A stretch of DNA of 64,000 nt. Origin: Helicobacter fennelliae (GTDB lineage Bacteria > Campylobacterota > Campylobacteria > Campylobacterales > Helicobacteraceae). The notes below the pieces were generated by a model. The model had not been told where the DNA came from and ran no database searches. It saw only the letters and a list, made by a program, of their open reading frames with translations. Below are positions 46,328 through 53,723 of this stretch, piece by piece (position 1 is the first letter of the stretch; every line of letters starts with the position of its first letter). Made by a program: the position numbers and the translations under genes. The stretch is from NCBI RefSeq assembly GCF_900451005.1, contig NZ_UGIB01000001.1, forward strand, positions 1,240,001-1,304,000. The letters run 5' to 3'.

Positions 46328-48575
46328 CTAAAACGCGTAACGCAAATCTGTGAAAAATTGTATCCCCGGAGCGTAGAGATAAGAATAACCTGTGATTTTA
46401 TCGCTTGGATCGGAATTATAATAAGTAAAATAAGTCGCATCAAAGAGATTGCGCGCACCGATTGTAAATGTAAAATCCCCAAACCGAGAATCTAACCCCA
46501 AATCCGTAAGGATATATGGATCAAGCTCTTTATTAGCGACATCACGTTGCGCGCCTGTGAGAGAGTTTTGCGTCCAAAGGCTGAAGTGTTTGCCTATATC
46601 CCAATTTATACCAAGTGTGGCTTTGATGTTTGAGACATAGGGGATTCTGCGTCCGTCCATATTTGTGCCATTTCTTGAGCCATCAAGGATTCTAGCGTCT
46701 ATATAAGTAAAGCTTTGATTAAATCTCAAACTGCGCTCAAAAAACGCTTCCTCGACAAATACCTCCACTCCTGCGCGACTTGTAAGCCCATAATTTCCGA
46801 TAGAAAATACTTCAGTATGCGCGCTTCCATAGCTATAAAGCTCATTTTCTGTGAGTGTATAAAACACCGCGCCAGAGACAAACACATATCTTCCAAGTTG
46901 CGCTTTTGAGCCGATTTCAAATGTATGGTAGTATTCGGATTTGACATTTGTATCGACATAACGTGTTATGCCATTTCCTCCACCTGTGCTTTGTGCCATT
47001 GTGAGATTATCAGGATTTGGCGAGCGAAATCCCCTCTCATATTTTGCATATACATTGCTTGAGCCAAAGTCAAATTTTGGCGTGATTTCTAGTGCGAAGT
47101 TTGAGATATTTGCAGATATATCTTTATCAGGACGTAAGATAGCACAAGGGCTTGTTTTGCCATTTCTTGTGCACATCATAGCCACATAGCTTATACCACT
47201 ATATTCCCTTTTGCCTGTGTAGTTGGCGTTTTCGTATCGCGCACCACCTGTGAGTGAGAATCTATCAGTGAAGTTGTATTTCTCTATTGCATAAATTGAG
47301 TTTGTCCATTTATTTGCAGTGAGGGGTATATGAAAGTCATGTCCCGCTGATTGCCCCGATATATTAAACCGATATGCCATATTCATCAGTCGCTCACCGA
47401 TAGAATAAATAGAATCAACTCCAGCGATAAATAATCCCCTGCCACCATTATGTGTGAGATCATAGCGGGCTTGCGCGCCTACTTTGGTATCAAGAAAGTA
47501 AGAGCCATCTTGGCTAAAATCTGTAACCCACCAGCGACCATAATACAAATCCTGCCTATTGGTTAGATATTTATTCCTAAAGAAGTGATACAGGGCTTTT
47601 ATTTGAAGCTTTTGGTTTTCTGTGAGCTTTGTATCATAAGTTATCACTGCATCGATTCTATCTTGTTGTGTTTTTATGTTGCCTAGCCCTGCGTCATATT
47701 GTTTGCTTTGGCTTGGTGCATTGCTTACAGCAGGACTCATCATAGCTCCTGTCCTACTTATTTCCATTAAGAGATTTGGCGAGGTATTGATAATCCCATG
47801 AAAATAACTCACATCAAATGAGAGAGAATTAGCATCATTAATATCCCAAGTGAGATTCCCGCCGATATTGCCTGCGTTGGTCTCATCACCTACGCGATAG
47901 CCGTATTTATACAGATACCGCCCGCTTATACTATAATACAAATTCTCGCCTATCTTGCCACCAAAGCGCGCATCAGTATTGACTTCAGAGCCAAAGATTT
48001 TAGAGCTTGGCGTGCCTTTGTAGCTTATGCCGACATTTGGTGAAAAACTCTCATATCGCTTTTTGGTGATGATATTAATCACCCCCCCCCCTTGTGCCAT
48101 TTCCATACATTACCGCGCCACCACCGGGCAGAATCTCAATCCGCTCTATATCACTAGGAGAAATCGTATTTATGGGCGTTACACCATGGCTAGAATCTAG
48201 CATATTCATTTGCGTGCCATTGAGGAGCACTTGCACATTGACATTACTTGCTGCACCTTGCCCGCGCAAGTCGATATTTGTGCCAAGTCCGACATTTGCC
48301 TTGCCTGTGAATGGAATATAATCAAAGATTTCTTCTGTGGTTTTGAAGCCTTTGTTTTCGATCGTGGATTTGTCGATGATATAGACATTGCGATTAAGCT
48401 CATCAAGCTTGCTATCAAAGCTGCGAGCTTTGGCTGTAACTTTATCAAGCATATAGCTTTGACTTGTCGCACTCTGGCTTGTCGTATCGTAATCCGTCGC
48501 ATCTTGGCTTGTTTGGGCTAAGGCGATAGAAGTGAGAAGAGACAAAATGAGAGATTTTTTCATCAAGTTTTTCAT
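46328..48575 (-). CDS. TonB-dependent outer-membrane receptor, phase-variable, predicted OFF
   Basis: The gene is broken by a G10 tract at 48082-48091. The 5' part from ATG 48575 reads a signal sequence and most of the plug domain (NVYIIDKSTIENKGFKTTEEI, IDLRGQGAASNVNVQVLLNG, ERIEILPGGGAVMYGNGT). It then meets a stop two codons after the tract. The 3' part reads VINIITKKRYESF and the entire barrel to YAF-stop. With 9 G the junction becomes GTRGGVINIITKK, the canonical end of the plug, in a 748-residue protein. Fur-box-like sequences lie upstream. The ligand (siderophore, haem or a metal chelate) is unknown. A sequencing error in the tract is the alternative. Confidence 0.9.
48082..48091 (-). 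repeat. G10 homopolymer (contingency tract) in TonB receptor gene
   Basis: With 10 G the plug frame ends AGG-GGG-GGG-GGT-GAT-TAA. Nine or twelve G would restore the GGVINIITK reading that all such receptors share, so the register can be judged from a conserved motif. Confidence 0.92.
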
Positions 48576-48606
48576 GGTATATACCTTTTTTTAAGTTTTA
48601 AGAATT

Positions 48607-48621
48607 ATTATTACTAATAAT
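48607..48621. promoter_or_regulatory. Fur-box-like inverted repeat upstream of TonB receptor
   Basis: ATTATTA-C-TAATAAT is a perfect 7-1-7 inverted repeat 32 bases before the receptor start codon. It resembles the TAATAAT-type boxes described for Helicobacter Fur. Confidence 0.6.
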
Positions 48622-48663
48622 TTATGGGCGTAATTAAATATGAAATTTGCTTAAATTTAAATT

Positions 48664-48673
48664 AATAATTATT
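48664..48673. promoter_or_regulatory. second Fur-box-like palindrome
   Basis: AATAATTATT, a perfect 10-base palindrome, lies 57 bases (centre to centre about 54) from the first box. It is weaker support because the region is AT-rich. Confidence 0.4.
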
Positions 48674-48723
48674 CTTATAAGTGAAAATATTTGGATTTAT
48701 CTTGCAATGACAAAATTTTTTTT

Positions 48724-48755
48724 GGATTGCAACGCGGACGCTTAAGATATGACGA
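48724..48755 (+). repeat. 32-base direct repeat, copy 1
   Basis: The repeat starts GGATTGCAACGCGGACGC and ends ATATGACGA. An identical copy begins exactly 230 bases downstream at 48954. Both copies follow a T run (8 here, 23 there). Confidence 0.9.
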
Positions 48756-48766
48756 CTTAATGCGTC

Positions 48767-48801
48767 ATTGCGAGCAAAATTTTCAAATTTTGCGTGGCAA
48801 T
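48767..48801 (+). repeat. intergenic hairpin family, unit 5
   Basis: ATTGC - GA - GCAAAATTT - TC - AAATTTTGC - GTG - GCAAT. Both stems are perfect; the inner stem of 9 bp has a sequence unrelated to that of unit 1. Confidence 0.8.
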
Positions 48802-48848
48802 CCACTTTTTGAGTTTTAGAATCTAGAATCTAAAATAGATTCTTATAG

Positions 48849-48878
48849 ATTGCCACGCTCATTATACTCGCTCGCAAT
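48849..48878 (-). repeat. intergenic hairpin family, unit 6 (weak inner stem)
   Basis: Read on the minus strand: ATTGC-GA-GC...GC-GTG-GCAAT. The outer stem and internal loop are kept; the inner stem is short. Confidence 0.5.
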
Positions 48879-48894
48879 GACGACAAAAGGCTGG

Positions 48895-48925
48895 ATTGTC
48901 ACGCAGTTTTGCAACTGCTCGCAAT
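48895..48925 (-). repeat. intergenic hairpin family, unit 7
   Basis: Read on the minus strand: ATTGC-GA-GCAGTT-GCAA-AACTGC-GTG-ACAAT. The inner stem is perfect with a GCAA tetraloop. The outer stem has one mismatch. Confidence 0.75.
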
Positions 48926-48930
48926 GACGA

Positions 48931-48953
48931 TTTTTTTTTTTTTTTTTTTTTTT
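48931..48953. repeat. T23 homopolymer
   Basis: Twenty-three consecutive T lie directly before copy 2 of the 32-base repeat. This is far longer than any other A/T run in the window. Its exact length may be unreliable in sequencing. Confidence 0.85.
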
Positions 48954-48985
48954 GGATTGCAACGCGGACGCTTAAGATATGACGA
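48954..48985 (+). repeat. 32-base direct repeat, copy 2
   Basis: Identical to 48724-48755. The 230-base period encloses two hairpin units, as if the whole segment had duplicated or could be deleted by recombination. Confidence 0.9.
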
Positions 48986-49027
48986 GGTATTTTAGATTCT
49001 AGGATTCTATGGAAACAAAAAGAGCGT

Positions 49028-49153
49028 AAAAAAATTCTCTATTTTTAGCTTATTTTTGTAGTTTTGCAAGGTGAATGAATGAGTCGCGCTATATCGTGTG
49101 TCGCAATGAATGAGCTGAAGCAATCTGCAAAAAGAAGCAAAAAGAGAGATTTA
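49028..49153 (-). repeat. about 125-base dispersed repeat, copy B
   Basis: This is the inverted counterpart of 23692-23816. On the minus strand it reads TAAATCTCTCTTTTTGCTTC to AAAATAGAGAATTTTTT with small differences in the middle (GCGACACACGATATAGCGCG here). Confidence 0.85.
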
Positions 49154-49220
49154 GATTTTATGTAAAGCAGATTTTTGTTATATTTCGCACAAAATGAATA
49201 GATAGTCAAGTCATTGTTAA

Positions 49221-49226
49221 TATAAT
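49221..49226 (+). promoter_or_regulatory. -10 element TATAAT for the Panacea gene
   Basis: TAATATAATTCC lies 30 bases before the GTG start, with AAGGAG at 49243-49248. Confidence 0.6.
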
Positions 49227-49255
49227 TCCAGTGGATTGACAAAAGGAGTAAGGGA

Positions 49256-49828
49256 GTGAAAATAGCACATCAAAGCACAGACAAGCAAAAAATCCTAGAG
49301 ATTGCCAAATATATTTTGCTTTTAAATGAGCGATTTTCTCAGCGATCGCAAAATGGCATAGATATAAGCGAGCAGGACGCGCCAGATGAGATAAGTAATC
49401 TAAAGCTTTTGAAGCTTGTTTATTATGCAAATGCTCTTAGTTTGATATATTTACATACGCCATTGTTTGATGAGAAAATCGAGGCTTGGAGGCATGGACC
49501 TGTGGTGCCTTCTTTGTATAGAGAGTTGAAAAAATACAAAGGAAAAAATCTGATGAATATCCAAGAATTACGCACTGATACATATCGCTACCTTAATGAT
49601 AATGAAAAGCATATCATCACAATGGCTTTTAGGGAGTATGGGCGATACACAGCATTTAGACTGCGAGATATGACGCATACAGAAAGCCCATGGGTGGATT
49701 CTTTTCAAGAAGGGGCGCATAATGTAATTTCAGATGAAAAAATCATTGATTTTTTTGCAAAAAAACAACAAGAAAAGGCACAATACCTATATCAAAAAAG
49801 TGAAGATTATATATGTCTATTCAGGTAG
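49256..49828 (+). CDS. Panacea-domain (DUF4065) protein, candidate antitoxin
   Basis: The 190-residue protein has the core of the Panacea/SocA-like domain: LKLLKLVYYANALSLIYLHTPLFDEKIEAWRHGPVVPSLYRELKKY near residues 55-100, followed by a helical region. The domain is known as a versatile antitoxin that pairs with many unrelated small toxins, usually encoded beside it. The start codon is GTG with AAGGAG seven bases upstream. The next small gene overlaps its end by 16 bases. Other roles of DUF4065 proteins exist (phage-associated, proteolytic adaptor as in SocA). Confidence 0.8.
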   Translation: MKIAHQSTDKQKILEIAKYILLLNERFSQRSQNGIDISEQDAPDEISNLKLLKLVYYANALSLIYLHTPLFDEKIEAWRHGPVVPSLYRELKKYKGKNLMNIQELRTDTYRYLNDNEKHIITMAFREYGRYTAFRLRDMTHTESPWVDSFQEGAHNVISDEKIIDFFAKKQQEKAQYLYQKSEDYICLFR

Positions 49829-50052
49829 TTACATCACTTATATGGGCGTTAAATGACTATTACAAACTAGGAGAGACTTTATACAAAAATCGGCATTATT
49901 TAGATAAGACTTTCTCTCATTTTGAGAGATTTGATGAAAAAGATGTGATTGAAATGATTGACAATATAGACAAAAAATTTTTTGAGATTTTTGAAGATGA
50001 TGAGATAAAAGTCAAGGCGTTTATATTTACCATACTTAAATCACAATTTTAA
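49813..50052 (+). CDS. small orphan protein overlapping Panacea gene, candidate toxin
   Basis: I do not recognise this 79-residue protein. It is predicted soluble and helical, acidic in the middle (HFERFDEKDVIEMIDNIDKK), with no transmembrane segment, zinc motif or catalytic signature. Its ATG lies 16 bases before the end of the Panacea gene with only a weak ribosome site, so it is probably translated by coupling. Position and size fit a Panacea-neutralised toxin, but the order (antitoxin first) and the name rest on context alone. Confidence 0.55.
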   Translation: MSIQVVTSLIWALNDYYKLGETLYKNRHYLDKTFSHFERFDEKDVIEMIDNIDKKFFEIFEDDEIKVKAFIFTILKSQF

Positions 50053-50073
50053 CCAAACCACAAAGGAGCAAAT

Positions 50074-50712
50074 ATGCAAACCAAACACAATCACTCAAGC
50101 CATTTTAGCCATTTATGCAAGGCATTTGGAATCTATCAGACAAATTGCTACATTATCCAAACCAAAAAGGGTGAATTTATCATCGATCCGGGCGAGAACT
50201 CTACACAATGGATTCTAAGTCAAGTCAAAAATCCACTCGCTATCCTCATCACACACGGGCATTTTGATCATATCTTTGGGCTTGCCACACTTCATCAAGC
50301 ATTGCCAAATCTACCGATCTACGCCCCGCAAGCTGATGCGTTTATGCTAGAATCTGACTGCTTTGATACAGGGCTTACACCTTGCGCGCCTAGCTATATG
50401 GTAGCGTGCGACAAAAACGAGCAAGTGCTAGAGATTGAGGGCATTAAGGTGAGTTATTTGCACTTTCCGGGACATACGCCCGGCTGCAGTGTGATTGTGA
50501 TCGGAGGGGCGATGTATAGCGGGGATTTTATCTTTAAGCGGAGCATTGGGCGATATGATTTTCCATATTCAAGCGCGAATGATATGCGCGATTCATTGCA
50601 GCGATTTAGCGAGCTTAAGCTAGAGGATATGGAGATTTTGCCCGGACATGGAGAATCCACGCGATTATGCTTTGAGCAAAATAACGCAAAACTTTGGTCC
50701 GAACGGATTTAG
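50074..50712 (+). CDS. MBL-fold metallo-hydrolase, glyoxalase II-like
   Basis: The 212-residue protein has the metal motif H-x-H-x-D-H in ITHGHFDHIFGL. Further metal ligands are in HFPGHTPG, YSGDFIFKRSIGRYDFP and LPGHGESTR. This is the pattern of small glyoxalase II-like hydrolases (YcbL type), probably binding two zinc or iron ions. The substrate is likely a thioester but is not shown. AAAGGAG precedes the ATG. It is 21 bases after the small gene and may share its transcript. Confidence 0.88.
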   Translation: MQTKHNHSSHFSHLCKAFGIYQTNCYIIQTKKGEFIIDPGENSTQWILSQVKNPLAILITHGHFDHIFGLATLHQALPNLPIYAPQADAFMLESDCFDTGLTPCAPSYMVACDKNEQVLEIEGIKVSYLHFPGHTPGCSVIVIGGAMYSGDFIFKRSIGRYDFPYSSANDMRDSLQRFSELKLEDMEILPGHGESTRLCFEQNNAKLWSERI

Positions 50713-50826
50713 GGTTTATGGTTTGGAATTTGTGCTTTAGGTTATGGTGGTGATAATGGCAAGCTTTCTTTACTACCTTTACTACCTTTGCTGCAAACAC
50801 TAAGAATGACAAAAATTAGATTCTAG

Positions 50827-50857
50827 GTTGCCACGACTTCTTGCGAAGTCTCACGAT
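50827..50857 (-). repeat. intergenic hairpin family, unit 8
   Basis: Read on the minus strand: GA-GACTTC-GCAA-GAAGTC-GTG-GCAAC. The 6-bp inner stem with GCAA loop is perfect. The outer stem is degraded. Confidence 0.65.
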
Positions 50858-50892
50858 GACGATTAGTATAGATTCTGTGTTTTATTTCTGAA

Positions 50893-50926
50893 ATTACCAC
50901 GCAAAATTTTTAATTTTGCTTGTAAT
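50893..50926 (-). repeat. intergenic hairpin family, unit 9 with compensatory outer stem
   Basis: Read on the minus strand: ATTAC-AA-GCAAAATT-AAA-AATTTTGC-GTG-GTAAT. The outer stem changed from ATTGC/GCAAT to ATTAC/GTAAT on both sides, keeping the pairing. Confidence 0.75.
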
Positions 50927-51043
50927 GACAAATTTTTGTTGCGTGTGGATTCTGGGAAGTTGCATTAAAAATCAAATAAGGAATCAAAATTGCTTAAAAC
51001 TTACAAAGACTTATAAAAGACTTGTAAATTTAAGGAGATGAAA

Positions 51044-52126
51044 ATGGCTTTAGGACGGCAGAAATGGATATGGCAGATGTGGAAAAACATAGCTGTAAAA
51101 TTGCAGATATTTGCGTGGATTCTAGGCTGTGTGGGCGCGCTAAGCACGATACATGCTGAAAAAATCGGCGATATAGCAAGCATTGTCGGCGTGCGTGGGA
51201 ATCAGCTTATCGGCTATGGGCTTGTGATAGGGCTTAATGGCACAGGTGATAAGACAAGCTCGAAATTCACAATGCAATCCATAGCCAATATGCTTGAGAG
51301 TGTGAATGTCAAAGTCGATCCAGAAAGTATAAAATCCAAAAATGTCGCAGCGGTGCTTGTAACTGCGGATTTACCGCCATTTGCAAGGCAGGGTGATAAG
51401 CTTGATGTGCAGATCTCTTCAATCGGAGATGCCAAATCGCTAGAATCCGGAATCTTAGTAATGACACCGCTTAGCGCAGTCGATGGTAATATTTATGCAG
51501 TCGCGCAGGGAGTGGTGAGTGTTGGGAATTCAAGTAATGCGCTTAGTGCGAGTGTCTCAGGAGGTGCGGTTGTCGAGCGGGAAGTGGCGTATAATATCTA
51601 TGGGCAAGATGTTGGCACATTGAGTCTGAAGTCTTCAAATTTTCAAAACGCCATAAAAGTGCAAGATACCTTAAACAAAATCTTTGGAGCGCAAACAGCA
51701 ATCGCGATAGATTCTAGGACGATAAAGCTTGCTAAGCCGGAGCGATTAAGTATGGTGGAGTTTTTGGCATTGGTGCAAGAAGCGGAGATTGAGTATTCTA
51801 ATGCTGATAAAATCATCATCGATGAAAAATCAGGCACAATCGTGGCAGGGATTGATGTGCCTGTGCGCCCTGTCGTGATTACAAGTGGCGATATAACGAT
51901 AAAAATCACAAATGAACCGCTTGAGGGCAAAGACGCTCAAAAGCTAGATTCTACAAGTAGCTTTGATCAAGCAGCAGGGACGATAAGTGCAAGTGAAAAA
52001 ACAACAACGCTTTCAAGCGTGGTGCAGGCATTGCAAAAAATGGGCGCAACACCAAAAAATATGATCTCAATCCTTGAAGCAATGAGGCAGAGTGGGGCGA
52101 TTTCTATTCCGATTCAGGTGCTGTGA
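51044..52126 (+). CDS. flgI: flagellar P-ring protein FlgI
   Basis: FlgI forms the P ring around the flagellar rod in the periplasm. The protein has a signal sequence ending near STIHA, then EKIGDIASIVGVRGNQLIGYGLVIGLNGTGDKT, KNVAAVLVTADLPPFARQGDKLDV and the C-terminal region. I place the start at ATG 51044, six bases after AAGGAG; the ATG at 51038 abuts the ribosome site. Length is about 360, as expected. The order flgI-rod protein-flgS is the same as in H. pylori. Confidence 0.96.
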   Translation: MALGRQKWIWQMWKNIAVKLQIFAWILGCVGALSTIHAEKIGDIASIVGVRGNQLIGYGLVIGLNGTGDKTSSKFTMQSIANMLESVNVKVDPESIKSKNVAAVLVTADLPPFARQGDKLDVQISSIGDAKSLESGILVMTPLSAVDGNIYAVAQGVVSVGNSSNALSASVSGGAVVEREVAYNIYGQDVGTLSLKSSNFQNAIKVQDTLNKIFGAQTAIAIDSRTIKLAKPERLSMVEFLALVQEAEIEYSNADKIIIDEKSGTIVAGIDVPVRPVVITSGDITIKITNEPLEGKDAQKLDSTSSFDQAAGTISASEKTTTLSSVVQALQKMGATPKNMISILEAMRQSGAISIPIQVL

Positions 52127-52195
52127 GTTATAATAATTACTTCGCGATGTAATGTGGTTATGTGATTTGATGATGATGAAATGTAAGGAGCAAAA

Positions 52196-52492
52196 ATGAA
52201 AATAGATTCTACAAATGCGCTTTTGCAATACCAATCAAGCAAAACGTCAACAATCAACAAAAACCAAAAAGATGATGAAGCACTCAAAGCGCAGACAGAC
52301 GCGTTTGAGTCGATATTGCTTAAATTTATGCTTGATACTTCGCTCAATCTTGATGATCCTTTGTATCCTAAGCAAGCTGGAGCAGAGATCTATCAAAGTA
52401 TGTATAAAGATACGCTCTCTCAGCAGCTTAGTGGGAATTTTGGGTATTCTCAAATGCTTTTTGAATGGCTTAAACAACAACAAAAAGGCTAG
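52196..52492 (+). CDS. rod-binding protein (FlgJ N-terminal domain)
   Basis: This 98-residue protein corresponds to the rod-binding domain of FlgJ without the muramidase domain, as in other epsilonproteobacteria. The conserved part is [13 protein letters not shown] through [18 protein letters not shown]. It caps or scaffolds rod assembly in the periplasm. AAGGAG precedes the ATG. It is followed by flgS after two bases. Confidence 0.85.
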   Translation: MKIDSTNALLQYQSSKTSTINKNQKDDEALKAQTDAFESILLKFMLDTSLNLDDPLYPKQAGAEIYQSMYKDTLSQQLSGNFGYSQMLFEWLKQQQKG

Positions 52493-52494
52493 AT

Positions 52495-53670
52495 TTGGCA
52501 CGCAAACATCACAAAACCATCACAAACACTAAAAACACTAATGCAAGCAAAAGCGCAAATACAAGCATAGGTGGAAGCGAGAATAAAAAAGAAAATAAAA
52601 ATGAGAGCAAAAATGAGATTTTGATTGAGGATTTTAGTGAAAATGATGAGCGATTGGGTAGGGAGTTTCTCGCAGAGATTGAGTCAAATCCGCAAAACAT
52701 CAAGCAGCTTTTGGAAGAATTTATCACAATTAGCTATCGCTATGAAAAAGATGTCAAAGACGCAAAAGCCCTGTATGAATGGCTGATAGAGACGCTTCCT
52801 CAAGCTATATGGGTGTATAATAGCGATGGGAGCTTTTTTTATCGCAATTCTTTGGCTATCAATCTCTCCGAGATTCTAGAATCTTTGCAGCCTCAAGCCT
52901 CAAACCAAGAGCAAACGCAAGAAATCGAATACAAACAACGTACATATTTGATACAGATAAATTCTTTTCAAAATCGCCAGCTCATCACTGCAACTGACAT
53001 CACAAACCAAAAACGACAAGAACGACTTGCTTCAATGGGGCAAATATCCGCGCATTTAGCGCATGAGATACGCAATCCTATCGGCTCTATGTCGCTTCTA
53101 CTCTCTACACTTGCCAAAAAATCAAACCAAGCGCAGAATCTCATTATCGCAGAATTGCAAAAATCAATTTTTCGTGTGGAGCGGATTATAAAAGCGACTT
53201 TGCTTTTTTCTAAAGGTGTGAGCGCAAATAAGCAACCTACGAGTATTGCAAGCTTGGAGGAGGATTTGTGGGATTGTATAAAAACTTATAGCTATACAAA
53301 AGATATTGTTTTTAACTTTGAATTTGTTGATAAGGTGTGCTTGCTTGATCGGGATTTGATGGCAATGGCGTTGCAGAATTTTTTGTTTAATGCGATTGAT
53401 GCGATAGAAGAGAGCGAGCTAGAGAATGGAGTAAGCGGGGAAGTCTCTATAAAGGCAAGCATAGATAAAGATGAGATAATCTTTGAGATACAAGACAATG
53501 GTAAGCCTTTTGAGAATCCAGATATATTGTTTGAACCTTTTGTAACGACAAAACTTAAGGGCAATGGGCTTGGATTGGCACTTTCATTGCAGATTATTTA
53601 TGCTCATCAAGGCAGGATTAGTATTGATGCACCAAATAAAAAATTTAGCATTGTGATTAAGAAATTTTGA
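52495..53670 (+). CDS. flgS: cytoplasmic sensor histidine kinase FlgS
   Basis: FlgS phosphorylates FlgR, which activates sigma-54-dependent flagellar genes. The 391-residue protein has no transmembrane helix. It has a PAS-like region (about residues 95-170, AIWVYNSDGSFFYRNSLAI), the H box AHLAHEIRNPIGSMSLLLS (His near 191), the N box LQNFLFNAIDAIEE and the G boxes DNGKPF and NGLGLALSLQ. The first 40 residues are Asn/Lys/Ser-rich. The start is TTG, after an AAAAGG site. It overlaps the downstream ligase frame by four bases. Confidence 0.92.
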   Translation: MARKHHKTITNTKNTNASKSANTSIGGSENKKENKNESKNEILIEDFSENDERLGREFLAEIESNPQNIKQLLEEFITISYRYEKDVKDAKALYEWLIETLPQAIWVYNSDGSFFYRNSLAINLSEILESLQPQASNQEQTQEIEYKQRTYLIQINSFQNRQLITATDITNQKRQERLASMGQISAHLAHEIRNPIGSMSLLLSTLAKKSNQAQNLIIAELQKSIFRVERIIKATLLFSKGVSANKQPTSIASLEEDLWDCIKTYSYTKDIVFNFEFVDKVCLLDRDLMAMALQNFLFNAIDAIEESELENGVSGEVSIKASIDKDEIIFEIQDNGKPFENPDILFEPFVTTKLKGNGLGLALSLQIIYAHQGRISIDAPNKKFSIVIKKF

Positions 53671-53723
53671 TAAGCCCAAAAGCGAAGGGCGAGGGGAATG
53701 CAGAGGTGAGAGTAGCGAGATCA

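Larger units (their letters stand above)
48576..49255. other. 680-base intergenic region packed with repeats
   Basis: No gene is seen between the divergent TonB receptor and Panacea genes. In order it holds two Fur-like palindromes, a 32-base direct repeat (48724-48755 and 48954-48985), three hairpin-family units, a T23 run, one copy of the 125-base dispersed repeat (49028-49153) and the Panacea promoter. Confidence 0.8.
50713..51043. other. 331-base gap with two hairpin units before flgI
   Basis: No gene is seen. It contains the hairpin-family units at 50827-50857 and 50893-50926 and a short CTTTACTAC repeat near 50770. The flgI promoter is not evident; I do not see a convincing sigma-54 site. 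Confidence 0.6.

Noticed and set aside
48724-48985. Direct and inverted repeats as a CRISPR array
   Set aside because: Only two identical 32-base copies, 230 bases apart, without regular spacers or cas genes.
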